Of a DNA stretch of 64,000 nucleotides, positions 25,427 to 34,619 are shown in pieces (the stretch's first letter is position 1; each line of letters starts with the position of its first letter). The stretch is from positions 24,955 through 88,954 of the forward strand of contig CAMATZ010000023.1 in assembly GCA_945861275.1 (NCBI GenBank), read 5' to 3'. The position numbers were made by a program, and so were the translations under genes. The notes under the pieces are model-generated. The model was not told where the DNA came from, searched no databases, and worked only from the letters and a program-made list of their open reading frames with translations. The DNA is from Bordetella parapertussis (lineage in GTDB: Bacteria > Pseudomonadota > Gammaproteobacteria > Burkholderiales > SG8-41).

Positions 25427-26389
25427 GTGCCAAAAACAATAGCGTCTGCATTGCTCACTGCCCTGTGCCTGACCGCGGGCGCAGCCGTTGCCCAGAGTTA
25501 TCCCGCCAAGGCGATCCGCATTATCGTGCCGTTTCCGCCCGGCGCGTTCAACGACACGCTTGGGCGCACCATCGCGCAGAAATTTTCCGACAGCGGTTTC
25601 GGCACGGCCATCGTCGATAACCGTCCCGGTGCGGCCAGCACGCTGGGCGCCGACATTGCCGCAAAATCACCGGGCGACGGCTACACCTTGCTGATCGTGG
25701 CAGTGCCGTTTGCCGTCAACCAGACGCTTTACACCCGGCTGCCGTACGACACCTTGCGCGACCTGACGCCCGTCATCTACGCCGGCGCGAGTGCGAACAT
25801 ACTGACGGTGCATCCTGCGCTGCCGGTGAAAACCGTGCAGGATCTGATCAAGCTGGCCAAAGCTAAACCCGGGCTGCTCACTTACGCCTCCGCCGGCAGC
25901 GGCACTTCGCCGCACATGGCGATGGAATTGTTGAAGCTGATGACCGGTGTCGACATGTTGCACATCCCTTACAAGGGCGGCGCGCCAGCGGTCACCGAGC
26001 TGATCGGCGGCCACGTAATGATGTATTGCGAGAACCTGCCGAACCTGCTGCCGCATGCGCAGGCCGGAAGGTTGCGTGCGATCGCGGTGACCACGGCGGC
26101 GCGCATCAAACAGGCGCCGGAGATTCCCACTATTGCGGAAACCGTGCCCGGCTTTGAGGTGGTGGTATGGTTCGGCGTGGTCGCGCCGGCTGCCACGCCG
26201 CGCGACATCATCGTCAGGCTCAACGCCGAGATCAACAAAATTCTGACGCTGCCCGACGTGCGCGAGCGCTTCCTCAACGGCGCCGTCGATCCGATCGGCG
26301 GCCCGCCCGAGCGATTCGGTGCGCACCTGAAGTTGGAAGTCGATAAATGGGCGAAGGTGGTCAAGGCCACCGGCGCGCGCGTTGAGTGA
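25427..26389 (+). CDS. Bug/TctC-family periplasmic solute-binding protein (copy 5)
   Basis: This 320-residue receptor starts at a GTG with AGGAGG six bases upstream. That start gives a clean signal peptide (TIASALLTALCLTAGAAVAQ) followed by SYPAKAIRIIVPFPPGAFND. The frame is open 43 codons further up, but those residues are Arg-rich and not secretory. The middle motif DMLHIPYKGGAPAVTELIGG is canonical. It follows the GMC oxidoreductase gene and precedes the N-acyl-amino-acid deacylase gene by 35 bp, so it may transport an N-acylated or hydroxylated substrate for those enzymes. Confidence 0.9.
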   Translation: MPKTIASALLTALCLTAGAAVAQSYPAKAIRIIVPFPPGAFNDTLGRTIAQKFSDSGFGTAIVDNRPGAASTLGADIAAKSPGDGYTLLIVAVPFAVNQTLYTRLPYDTLRDLTPVIYAGASANILTVHPALPVKTVQDLIKLAKAKPGLLTYASAGSGTSPHMAMELLKLMTGVDMLHIPYKGGAPAVTELIGGHVMMYCENLPNLLPHAQAGRLRAIAVTTAARIKQAPEIPTIAETVPGFEVVVWFGVVAPAATPRDIIVRLNAEINKILTLPDVRERFLNGAVDPIGGPPERFGAHLKLEVDKWAKVVKATGARVE

Positions 26390-26424
26390 CATCCGAATTG
26401 TTCTGAATAGGGGAGAGACCTGCG

Positions 26425-28137
26425 ATGCAATATGACCTGGTAATCAAAAACGGAACTGTGATAGATGGTTCGGGCATGCCGCGCTATCGCGCGGACGTCG
26501 GCGTGGTTCAAGGCAAGATCGCGACCATAGGGCGCATCCGCGAGCCTGCAACGGAGGTGCTGGACGCCGAGGGCCATGTGGTCGCGCCCGGATTCGTGGA
26601 CGGCCACACCCATATGGACGCGCAGATATTTTGGGATCCGCTCGGCACCTCGTCCTGTTATCACGGCATCACCACGGCGGTGATGGGCAATTGCGGCTTC
26701 ACGCTGGCGCCGTGCGCGGCGCAGGACAAACATATGGTGGTGCGCAACCTGCAGCGTGCCGAGGACATCTCACCGGTAGCGATGGAGGCGGGCATTCCAT
26801 GGAGCTGGACCACTTATCCCGAGTACCTCGCGACGCTCGAAAAGCTGCCCAAGGGTATTAACTATGCGAGCTACGTCGGGCACTCGGCCATCCGCACGTT
26901 TGTGATGGGCGAGCGCGCGTTCACGCAGACTGCGACCGAGGACGACCTGCAGGCGATGGAACGCCAGGTGCATGATGCAATATCCGCCGGTGCCGTTGGT
27001 TTCACCTCGTCACGATCGCCGGCCCATGAGACGCCGGATGCGCGTCCGGTCGCAAGCCGCGCCGCCGCGTGGGACGAGGTGCGGCGCCTGGTGGGTGCGA
27101 TGGGCAAGTTGAACGCGGGTCTGTTCGAAATTGCCGGTGAGGGCGTGGACCGTAACGCGGGCGACCCCGGCGTGCGCGAATGGCACACGCGCTTGCGTGA
27201 TCTCGCAGTCGAGTCAGGCCGCCCGATTACCTTCGGCGTGTTCAGCCGGCGCAATTCACCGGGCACCTGGAAAAAATATCTTGATCTGCTCGACGAAACC
27301 GCGGCTGCAGGCGGCCGCATGTTCGCGCAGGCGCACAGCCGCTCGCTCTCCGCACTGCTGTCGTTCAAGACGCAAATGCCGTTTGACCGCCTGCCGCTGT
27401 GGAAAGACATTCGCGCGCTGCCGCTGGATGAGCAAAAGCACAAGCTGCGCGATCCCGCATTGCGCGCCAAACTCATTGAGGCTTCGGGCGCGCGTGACGA
27501 TCGCGAGGCGCGCGGCACCGAGGCGAAGCCAGCCGACTACGACTGGTTGTTCGTATTGGATACCGTGGAAGGGCCGCACCGCTCGGTAGCCGAAGTCGCG
27601 CGTGAGCGCAGGCAGCATCCCGCCGAGACCATGATCGAGCTCGCGCTGGAAAAAGACCTCGACCAGTTTTTTCTGCAGCCCGTGGCCAACGAGGACCAGG
27701 ACATCGCGCTGCAGATCATGCGCCACCCGCGCACCGTGACCACATTTTCGGATTCCGGCGCGCACGTCTCGCAGCTCATGGACTCCTCGCTGCAGACGCA
27801 CCTCTTATATCACTGGGTGCGCACCAAGCAGGCATTCACGCTCGAACAGGCTGTCAGGATGCTCTCGCTGGTGCCCGCAACCCTCTGGGGTTTCCACGAC
27901 CGCGGCCTGTTACGCACTGGCATGGCGGCCGATATCGTGGTGTTCAATCCTGACACGATCATGGCCGAGTTGCCGGAGGTGGTGGACGATCTGCCGGCTG
28001 GTGCGCGCCGACTGGTCCAACGCACGCGCGGTATGGCCGCAACGGTGGTGAACGGCAAGATCCTGCTGCGTGATGGCAAGCCTACCGGCGCACTGCCCGG
28101 AAAACTGCTGCGCGGTCCGCTAGGACAGCGCGCCTGA
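26425..28137 (+). CDS. N-acyl-D-amino-acid deacylase family amidohydrolase
   Basis: This 570-residue protein begins with the small beta-domain MQYDLVIKNGTVIDGSG, then the barrel start VAPGFVDGHTHMD (His61, His63). The D-aminoacylase marker GNCGFTLAPC (about 90-100) carries the Cys ligand. Later metal or substrate residues appear in AQAHSRS and TFSDSGAHVSQLMD. Family members hydrolyse N-acyl-D-amino acids, but longer paralogues like this one can have other amide substrates. A GGGGAGAG upstream supports the ATG. It ends two bases before the stop of the convergent enoyl-CoA hydratase gene. Confidence 0.87.
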   Translation: MQYDLVIKNGTVIDGSGMPRYRADVGVVQGKIATIGRIREPATEVLDAEGHVVAPGFVDGHTHMDAQIFWDPLGTSSCYHGITTAVMGNCGFTLAPCAAQDKHMVVRNLQRAEDISPVAMEAGIPWSWTTYPEYLATLEKLPKGINYASYVGHSAIRTFVMGERAFTQTATEDDLQAMERQVHDAISAGAVGFTSSRSPAHETPDARPVASRAAAWDEVRRLVGAMGKLNAGLFEIAGEGVDRNAGDPGVREWHTRLRDLAVESGRPITFGVFSRRNSPGTWKKYLDLLDETAAAGGRMFAQAHSRSLSALLSFKTQMPFDRLPLWKDIRALPLDEQKHKLRDPALRAKLIEASGARDDREARGTEAKPADYDWLFVLDTVEGPHRSVAEVARERRQHPAETMIELALEKDLDQFFLQPVANEDQDIALQIMRHPRTVTTFSDSGAHVSQLMDSSLQTHLLYHWVRTKQAFTLEQAVRMLSLVPATLWGFHDRGLLRTGMAADIVVFNPDTIMAELPEVVDDLPAGARRLVQRTRGMAATVVNGKILLRDGKPTGALPGKLLRGPLGQRA

Positions 28138-28139
28138 AG

Positions 28140-28949
28140 TCATTTCCCCGCCGCCCGAAACTTGGGCGTGCGCTCGCGGTCGCCGGGGTTGTCCCAGCCC
28201 TTCCAGTTGGGTTTGCGTTTTTCCGCGAACGCCTTGCGCGATTCCACGCGATCGGACAGCGCACCATGGCTATGCAGGAGCTTGGCGTAGGCTTCTAGTT
28301 CGTCGGACACGCGCCCGCGCGAGGCGCGTGTCATGTGCAGCGTATTGACACGTGAGGCCGGCGGCAAGCTCAGCAGATGGGCGGCCATTTCGCGCGCAAT
28401 GGGCATCAGTTGATCGGCATCGGTGAGGCGGTTCAGATAGCCCAGTTCGTACATGCGCTCGGCGGTAAACCGGAACGCGAAGGCAATTTCAGTGGCGATG
28501 ACATGCGGCAGGTTGTTGACGATGCCGTGGCTGTGGCCGCCCAGCAGCCAGCGCTTGGCCTCGGACGATTCAAAGGTCGCGCCGCGCACCGCCACGCGCA
28601 GATCCGCGCGCTCGGTGAGCATGAAGCCGCCGCCCATGGCAAAACCGTTGATCGCCACGATCACGGGTTTATCAAGCGTGCCGTCGTTGTAGGGGTTTTC
28701 GCGCTGCGCGGATTCTGTCGACGAACCCACGCGGCCTTTTTCCACCGACTCTTTCATATCTTCGCCTGCGCAAAACGCGCGGCCGGTGCCGGTGAATATC
28801 GCCACCTCCAGGTCCTTGCTGTCGCGAAACTCGCACCAGGCATCGGCCAATAGACCGCGCAACTCCGTGCCCAGCGAGTTCATGCGCTCCGGGCGATTCA
28901 AGCGCACCACCATAATGCCATCGTTACGTTCGACTTCGACAAAACTCAT
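28140..28949 (-). CDS. Enoyl-CoA hydratase/isomerase (crotonase) family protein
   Basis: This 269-residue protein has the crotonase fold. The first oxyanion segment is GTGRAFCAGEDMKES (about 54-68) and the second AINGFAMGGGFMLTERADLRVA (about 98-120). The next loop carries FESSEAKRWLLGG, so a Glu is available near the classical position, but the usual PE...G pattern is altered. The C-terminus, after about residue 225, is long and basic (ESRKAFAEKRKPNWKGW), the form seen in hydratases that use large or branched acyl-CoA. AGGAGAAGG ends right before the ATG. It is followed on the same strand by genes of the next block, without an MFS partner in tight spacing upstream. Confidence 0.87.
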   Translation of the reverse strand: MSFVEVERNDGIMVVRLNRPERMNSLGTELRGLLADAWCEFRDSKDLEVAIFTGTGRAFCAGEDMKESVEKGRVGSSTESAQRENPYNDGTLDKPVIVAINGFAMGGGFMLTERADLRVAVRGATFESSEAKRWLLGGHSHGIVNNLPHVIATEIAFAFRFTAERMYELGYLNRLTDADQLMPIAREMAAHLLSLPPASRVNTLHMTRASRGRVSDELEAYAKLLHSHGALSDRVESRKAFAEKRKPNWKGWDNPGDRERTPKFRAAGK

Positions 28950-29010
28950 GACCTTCTCCTGTTCTATGGATACGACATCATACAGAAATCAGCGCCGCCG
29001 CTAGGGCCGA

Positions 29011-30264
29011 TTATCGTCGATTCCCGGGCGCATCCGCGCGCCAGATATGTGCACGCCAGTACCAGCCGATGAGCGCGGTGCAGAGCAGCCCCGACACGCA
29101 ATACAGCGTGGCCGTTACGCGGTAACCGTAATGGGCAATAAGCGGACCCGCGATCAAGAGGCCGACTGGCACGCCGTAGATCATCAGCGTGCGCGTGCCC
29201 ATGACGTGGCCGCGGTAACCCTCGCGGGTGGTGCGCAGGAGCATCGCCGACAGCGGCACCATGCTCATGCTTTGCGCACAGCCTGCGAGCATGATCATCG
29301 GTATGCCGGCGGTGAAACCCGGCATTTGCGCGAACAGCAGCGTCATCGAATACCACACGGCACAAAAAATGATCATCATGCGCGCCGGCGGCAGCCGGTA
29401 GCCGATGCGGGACAGAATGATCGATCCCATCAGCGCGCCAAAGGCAAAACCCGCCGTGAGATAACTCAAACCGCGTTGATCGGTGTGGTACACATCCTTG
29501 GCGACATAAGGCAATAAAGTATTGGTCAATGGAAACGCCGTTACATTCACCAGAAACGCAATCGCCATCGCCGCCAGCAGGTGCGGTGTGCGCCACACAT
29601 AGACCATGCCGTCACGCAAATCGCCCAGTGCTGAAGCAGGCCGCGCATCCTTTGCCGCTTGTGACACCGGCTTGCCCGACACCTTGAGGCTTAGCATCAG
29701 CGCACAGCCATAGAAGCACACGATCACCATGTAGGTGTGGGCCATGCCCAGCCACACCACCAGCGCAGCACCCGTCAACGCGCCCATCACACGCGCGGAA
29801 TCCTGCGTGGTGCGCGAGACGCTGGTCGCGCTCATCAACTGCGCCGTGGGTATGGTCTCGCCCACCAGCGCATAGCGCAGCACCATATCCGCGGGCCGTA
29901 CCACGCTCATCGCTGCGCCGATAAAAAACACGTGCAGCGGCATCAATACGCCGCTCACTGCCAGCGTCATGGTAATGGCCGCGCACATGGTGAAGGCAAG
30001 CCGCAAGCCACAGTAGGTTTTCTTGTTGCCGATGCGCTGGCCGGTCACGCCCAGCACGGGTGCGAACAGCGTGCCCAGATATTGCAGCGAACCAAACAGC
30101 GTCAGCATCACCACCGACTGCGTCTCGACGAGGATATACCACGCCAGGATGATGTTCTCCATCTCGATCGCCCACGAGGTCGCGAGATCACCCGGCCATT
30201 GAAAGCGAAAGCTCCTCACCGCGAATGGCGCGAGCGCTGACTGCGGCGGATTCGCAGCGCTCAT
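29011..30264 (-). CDS. Major facilitator superfamily transporter
   Basis: This 417-residue polytopic protein has about twelve hydrophobic segments and the central MFS layout: two six-helix halves joined by a basic loop near residues 200-215 (VSGKPVSQAAKDARPA). The sequence LFAPVLGVTGQRIGNKKT after helix 2 corresponds to the family's GxLxDRxGRR loop. It resembles the EntS/MFS_3 group of exporters. The substrate is unknown. It lies 46 bp upstream of the crotonase gene's region and 55 bp after a Bug gene, all on the minus strand. Confidence 0.85.
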   Translation of the reverse strand: MSAANPPQSALAPFAVRSFRFQWPGDLATSWAIEMENIILAWYILVETQSVVMLTLFGSLQYLGTLFAPVLGVTGQRIGNKKTYCGLRLAFTMCAAITMTLAVSGVLMPLHVFFIGAAMSVVRPADMVLRYALVGETIPTAQLMSATSVSRTTQDSARVMGALTGAALVVWLGMAHTYMVIVCFYGCALMLSLKVSGKPVSQAAKDARPASALGDLRDGMVYVWRTPHLLAAMAIAFLVNVTAFPLTNTLLPYVAKDVYHTDQRGLSYLTAGFAFGALMGSIILSRIGYRLPPARMMIIFCAVWYSMTLLFAQMPGFTAGIPMIMLAGCAQSMSMVPLSAMLLRTTREGYRGHVMGTRTLMIYGVPVGLLIAGPLIAHYGYRVTATLYCVSGLLCTALIGWYWRAHIWRADAPGNRR

Positions 30265-30319
30265 CGCGCACCTTCACACATGCGTGTATATGCAGGCATT
30301 TGTTTTTATGTGCTACTGC

Positions 30320-31345
30320 CTACTGAATTTTGATATTCGCCGCCTTCACCACATCGCGCCACATGGCGATTTCCCTGCTAATTTGCTCATGCAGCGCTTC
30401 AGGCGTGCCGCTCGCGGGTGATACGCCGTCGCCGCGCAAGCGCTCTTCCATGTCTTTGGCACGGAGGATTTTCGTGACTTCGCTGTTGATGCGCTCGACC
30501 ACTGCGCGGGCTACGCCCTTGGGCCCGATCAACGCGTGCCAGTTGGACACATCATAACCCGGCACACCGGCCTCGGCGATGGTGGGAATACCCGGCTCGG
30601 CGGCCAGGCGCGTGGCGGTGGTCACCGCCAGCGCGCGAATACGCCCCGCCTTCACCTGCGGCAATCCAGTCTGCGGCGTCGCGAACACCAGCGAAATCTG
30701 CCCGGCGATAAGTTCGGTCAGCGCCGGTGCGCCGCCTTTGTAAGGCACGTGAATCATTTTGATGCCCGCCCTGTGCAGAAACTGCGCGTTCGCCAGATGC
30801 ACTATCGTGCCCTGCCCGGCGGAACCATAAACGATTTGTTCGGGCCGCGCTTTGGCCAGCGCGATCAATTCGCGCAGCGTTTTTGCCGGCACTGAAGGAT
30901 GCACCACGGCAACCAGCGGCCCCCGCGCCACCGGCACTATAGGCGTGAAATCATTAAGCGGATCGAACCTGAGATTATAAAGACTCGCATTGATCGCGTA
31001 ACTCGGCGTAACGATATTGAAGGTGTAACCGTCGGGCGCCGCGCGGATGCCAGCCTCTATGCCCAGCGTGCCACCAGCCCCGGCACGATTCTCGACGATG
31101 ACTTGCTGCGCCAATGCTTCACCGAGTTTTTGCGCCAGCAGGCGCGTGATGAAATCGCTGCCGCCGCCGGCCGCCGAGGAGACAATGATGCGCACGGTTT
31201 TGGCGGGATAGGCCTGCGCCGATCCCTTCTGCAAGCTCGGAACAGGCTCGGTCGCAGGGGTTTGTGCGCTCGCCGAAAACGCCGCCAGCATGCCTGCCAC
31301 GCAAATGGCCGCGCCTGAAACCTTCGCATTACCCTTGCCCCACAT
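30320..31345 (-). CDS. Bug/TctC-family periplasmic solute-binding protein (copy 6)
   Basis: At 341 residues it is longer than its siblings because of about 16 extra residues (TPATEPVPSLQKGSAQ) between the signal peptide cleavage motif SASAQ and AYPAKTVRIIVSSAAGG. The DNA of this insert contains, in reverse orientation, the same short repeat core found in copies 1 and 11. The middle motif KMIHVPYKGGAPALTELIAG and the end PTIAEAGVPGYDVSN are normal. AGGGGG upstream supports the ATG at 31345. It is divergent from the next Bug gene. Confidence 0.9.
   Translation of the reverse strand: MWGKGNAKVSGAAICVAGMLAAFSASAQTPATEPVPSLQKGSAQAYPAKTVRIIVSSAAGGGSDFITRLLAQKLGEALAQQVIVENRAGAGGTLGIEAGIRAAPDGYTFNIVTPSYAINASLYNLRFDPLNDFTPIVPVARGPLVAVVHPSVPAKTLRELIALAKARPEQIVYGSAGQGTIVHLANAQFLHRAGIKMIHVPYKGGAPALTELIAGQISLVFATPQTGLPQVKAGRIRALAVTTATRLAAEPGIPTIAEAGVPGYDVSNWHALIGPKGVARAVVERINSEVTKILRAKDMEERLRGDGVSPASGTPEALHEQISREIAMWRDVVKAANIKIQ
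31226..31245 (+). repeat. Short repeat at the signal-peptide junction, copy in reverse orientation
   Basis: CTTCTGCAAGCTCGGAACAG on the plus strand, that is, antisense to the Bug gene, matches the cores at 382-401 and 47864-47883 in about 13 to 14 of 20 bases. It lies within extra codons right after the cleavage motif. Confidence 0.5.
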
Positions 31346-31476
31346 GGTTAAACCCCCTGTCGACTCCAGTCATGCCGCCGCTATCCTATTCTGCACGGCG
31401 GCGTGATTCAATCAATATCGCATGTAATTCACGCCGGCGCTATACTCCCGCCAACATTCATGGCTCACCTATCCAT

Positions 31477-32442
31477 ATGCTGCAGCTTCGTCTATTGATG
31501 CGCACTGCGCTCGCCAGCGTAGCGCTCATTTGCGGCGGTGTAGAGGCGGCGGATATTGCCTACCCCACACGTCCGGTGCGCATGCTGGTCGGCTTCACTC
31601 CCGGCGGCACCAGCGATGTGGTGGCGCGCATCATCAGCAAAAAACTTTCCGAAACCTGGGGCCAGCAGTTCGTGGTCGACAACCGCGCCGGCGCCGCAGG
31701 CATGCTCGCCACCGAACTCACCGCGCGCGCCAACCCGGATGGGCACACGCTGATATTTATTTCATCCACCTTCGCCATGCAACCCAGCACCACGCCCAAT
31801 CTGCCGTACCATCCGCTACGCGACTTCACGCCGGTGACGCTGGCGGTGGCGTCACCCTACCTGCTGGTGGTGCATCCCGCAGTGGAAGCAAAGTCGGTCA
31901 GGGAGCTGATCGCACTGGCGAAAGCGAAACCCGGCCATCTGACCAGCGCAACCGCGGGACCGGGCAGCGCGATACACGTGGCCGCCGCGTTGTTCAACAG
32001 CATGGCTGGCATAGACATACTGCTGGTGCCCTACAAGGGTGCGGTGGGTATCACCGATTTAATCGCGGGACAGGTCAACATGTCGTTGACAGGCTTTGCC
32101 CAGACCATGCCGCATGTGAAGAGCGGACGTCTCAGAGTGCTGGGCATTTCATCCGCGAGCCGTTCGCCCTTGCTGCCGGATACGCCGGCGATTGCCGAAG
32201 CGGGTGTGCCGGGTTTCGACGTGTCGATCTGGTACGGTGTGATCGCGCCGGCGAATCTGCCCAAGCCCGTACTCGCCAAGCTGCACGGTGGCGTGGCAAA
32301 AACACTGCACGCGCCCGACGTGCGTCAGGCGCTGACCGGTTTGAGTGTGGACATCATCGGCAACACACCGGAACAATTTGCCGCCATCATCCGCAGCGAT
32401 CTCGACAAATGGATGCGGCTGGCCAGACAAACTCAGCAATAA
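31477..32442 (+). CDS. Bug/TctC-family periplasmic solute-binding protein (copy 7)
   Basis: The 321-residue form from the ATG at 31477 has a signal peptide (LMRTALASVALICGGVEA), then AYPTRPVRMLVGFTPGGTSD, the GGTSD loop replacing the more common GGxxD. The ATG at 31498 is a possible alternative; neither has a strong ribosome site. The upstream frame from 31264 is rejected because it runs antisense through copy 6. The middle motif DILLVPYKGAVGITDLIAG is conserved. It is divergent from copy 6 and convergent with copy 8, an arrangement that suggests independent regulation. Confidence 0.87.
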   Translation: MLQLRLLMRTALASVALICGGVEAADIAYPTRPVRMLVGFTPGGTSDVVARIISKKLSETWGQQFVVDNRAGAAGMLATELTARANPDGHTLIFISSTFAMQPSTTPNLPYHPLRDFTPVTLAVASPYLLVVHPAVEAKSVRELIALAKAKPGHLTSATAGPGSAIHVAAALFNSMAGIDILLVPYKGAVGITDLIAGQVNMSLTGFAQTMPHVKSGRLRVLGISSASRSPLLPDTPAIAEAGVPGFDVSIWYGVIAPANLPKPVLAKLHGGVAKTLHAPDVRQALTGLSVDIIGNTPEQFAAIIRSDLDKWMRLARQTQQ

Positions 32443-32455
32443 CGCTAATCATTTC

Positions 32456-33412
32456 TCAATCCTGCGGTATGTTGGTTTCACGGATGATGCGCGTCCAGGC
32501 CTGAAATTGTTCTTTGGTATACGCAGCCATTTCCGCCGACGTCGTGGTCTGCACTTCGATGCCTTGGCGTCCGATTTGCTCGCGTATGTCCGTGCGCGAC
32601 AGCACCGCGTTTAGATCGCGCGATAGCCTCGCAACCACATCACGGCTCAATCCCGCGGGACCGAACAAACCTGTCCACGGCGTGATCGAAACGCCCGGCA
32701 TGCCCGCCTCGGCGATGGTCGGCACTTCAGGCACCATCACGCTGCGCTTGGGCAGCAGCACCGCCAGCATGCGCAGCCGGCCCTCGCGCGCCTGCGCCAG
32801 CGCCGGGATCGGCGCCATAAACGCAAACTGTATGCGCCCGCCGATCAAGTCGGTGGTGGTCGGCGCATCGCCTTTGTAGGGAATATGGGCAACGTCCAGC
32901 TTCGCCAGCAACTTGAACTGCGCGGTCGCTACAATCGACGCAGTATTGCCAGTGCCATAGTTGAACTTGCCCGGATTGGCGCGCGCATAGTCGATCAGTT
33001 CAGCGAGCGTTTTCGCGGGAATGGTAGGCGACACGAACAGGAAAAAAGTAGGGTAGCCGAACAATCCGATAGCCGTGAAATCCTTTACCGGATCGTACGG
33101 CGGGATTTTACGTAACGCAGGCGCTGCTGACAGCGGCGTGTTGCTGCCGAAAAACAGCGTGTGTCCATCGGGCGCGGCCTTGATCACGATACCGCCAGCC
33201 AGCGCGCCGTCCGCGCCGGCACGATTATCCACCAGCCACTGCTGACCCATCGCCAGCGTCATCTGCGCGGCGATGATGCGTGCCGCGCCGTCCGCCGTTC
33301 CGCCCGGCGGGAACGGCACGATGAAACGGATCGGGCGGGATGGATATTGCGCAGCCGCTATTTGTGTTAGAGCGAATGACAGGAGTGCTGTGACTACGTA
33401 AACAAGCTTCAT
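32456..33412 (-). CDS. Bug/TctC-family periplasmic solute-binding protein (copy 8)
   Basis: This 318-residue receptor has a clean signal peptide (LVYVVTALLSFALTQIAAAQ) directly joined to YPSRPIRFIVPFPPGGTADG. It resembles copy 1 in details: TLFFGSNTPLSAAPALRKIPPYD and the context DFTAIGLFGYPTFFLFV. These two may bind similar ligands. AGAGGAG upstream fixes the ATG at 33412. It is the last gene of a minus-strand run that begins with the alpha-hydroxy-acid oxidase, although a 175-bp repeat-bearing gap separates it from copy 9. Confidence 0.9.
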   Translation of the reverse strand: MKLVYVVTALLSFALTQIAAAQYPSRPIRFIVPFPPGGTADGAARIIAAQMTLAMGQQWLVDNRAGADGALAGGIVIKAAPDGHTLFFGSNTPLSAAPALRKIPPYDPVKDFTAIGLFGYPTFFLFVSPTIPAKTLAELIDYARANPGKFNYGTGNTASIVATAQFKLLAKLDVAHIPYKGDAPTTTDLIGGRIQFAFMAPIPALAQAREGRLRMLAVLLPKRSVMVPEVPTIAEAGMPGVSITPWTGLFGPAGLSRDVVARLSRDLNAVLSRTDIREQIGRQGIEVQTTTSAEMAAYTKEQFQAWTRIIRETNIPQD

Positions 33413-33470
33413 TGCGTTCTCCTCTGGCGTGATGACACTTATTTTTCACTGGCGCATGCTGCGATATCTT

Positions 33471-33545
33471 GTAGGGCGAGAGGAGCAAAGCGTATCCCGC
33501 CGGCTGTATCGTGCATTCATCAGAGGCGGGATACTCCCGCCCTAC
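33471..33545. repeat. Nested inverted-repeat element in the gap between two Bug genes
   Basis: Outer arms GTAGGGCG (33471-33478) and CGCCCTAC (33538-33545) enclose inner arms GTATCCCGCC (33492-33501) and GGCGGGATAC (33525-33534). The sequence resembles widespread proteobacterial GTAGGGCG-type palindromes and accounts for most of the gap 33413-33587. Confidence 0.7.
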
Positions 33546-33587
33546 AACTCTGCGTTTCTTCGTCGGCAAAAACGTTTTTCCTTCACC

Positions 33588-34562
33588 TCAATCGATGCGC
33601 GCACCCGACTCCTTGATTACTTTCGCCCACTTCGACACTTCAATTTTGATGTAAGCCGTGAACTGCTCGGCGCTATTGTTGACCGGATCAAAGCCCAGCG
33701 CCGACAGCCGCTCCCTCGAATCGGGCGCCGTGACAATCGCGCTGATGCTGCGGTTGAGTTTATCGACGATGGCCTTGGGCGTGCCCGCCGGCGCGAAGTA
33801 CGCAATCCAGGTGTAATCCTCGTAGCCGGGAAAACCTTGTTCCGCCACGGTCCCGACCTCAGGCAGCGACGGCATGCGCTGCGGGCTGGTCACCGCGACG
33901 GCGCGTACTTTTCCGGACTTTATCATCGGCACCGACGGCGGCATCGCCGTCAATCCGATCGGCACCTGACCCGACGCGGTAGCGAGTACCGCGGGCGTCG
34001 CGCCGTTATAGGGCACGTGCTGGATATCGAGGCCGGCCAAAAGTTTGAGCAGCCTTTCGCCGGTGAGGTGCGGCGTGCTGCCGGCGCCGGCCGAGCCATA
34101 TTGCAATTTTTGTTTTTTGCCGAGCGCGATCAGTTCCGTGAGATTTTTCGCCGGTGTCGAGGGCGTGACGAAGATGATGTTGGGGGTGGTGCCGGCATTG
34201 ATGATGGGCGCGAAATCCTTGAATGCGTTGTAGCCGGGCTCCTTGTACAGGCTGTACGCGGCGGCATACTGGCTGCTGTTGCAAAGCAATGTGTGGCCAT
34301 CGGGCGTGGCGCTGACGGCAATGCGGGTGGCGAGTGTGCCGCCCGCGCCGGCGCGATTATCGATCACCACGGATTGGCCGAGCTGCTCCGACAGTTTTTG
34401 CCCCACCAGGCGTGACATGACGTCAATCGGCCCGCCCGTAGGACCCGCCGCCAGTATGCGTATGGTTTTAGTGGGCCAGGCGCCGGCGGCAAAACTGGAC
34501 GTGCTGCACAGTGCGGTCGCGGCCATTGTAGCCATTGCAACAGGTAGCCATTTCGCGTGCAT
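33588..34562 (-). CDS. Bug/TctC-family periplasmic solute-binding protein (copy 9)
   Basis: This 324-residue receptor has a signal peptide (WLPVAMATMAATALCSTSSFAA), then AWPTKTIRILAAGPTGGPID. The ligand loop GPTGGPID is unlike the PPGG of most siblings. The middle segment DIQHVPYNGATPAVLATASG is altered, and the late motif GTVAEQGFPGYEDYTW is recognisable. GGAGAG upstream supports the ATG. It is 57 bp after the HpcH aldolase gene, in line with the alpha-hydroxy-acid oxidase, so a hydroxy- or oxo-acid is a reasonable guess for its ligand. Confidence 0.9.
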   Translation of the reverse strand: MHAKWLPVAMATMAATALCSTSSFAAGAWPTKTIRILAAGPTGGPIDVMSRLVGQKLSEQLGQSVVIDNRAGAGGTLATRIAVSATPDGHTLLCNSSQYAAAYSLYKEPGYNAFKDFAPIINAGTTPNIIFVTPSTPAKNLTELIALGKKQKLQYGSAGAGSTPHLTGERLLKLLAGLDIQHVPYNGATPAVLATASGQVPIGLTAMPPSVPMIKSGKVRAVAVTSPQRMPSLPEVGTVAEQGFPGYEDYTWIAYFAPAGTPKAIVDKLNRSISAIVTAPDSRERLSALGFDPVNNSAEQFTAYIKIEVSKWAKVIKESGARID

Positions 34563-34619
34563 GAGTTATTCTCTCCGGTGATGGTTGTGTTCAACTGTGG
34601 TTAACTGGTTTTCGCGTTT

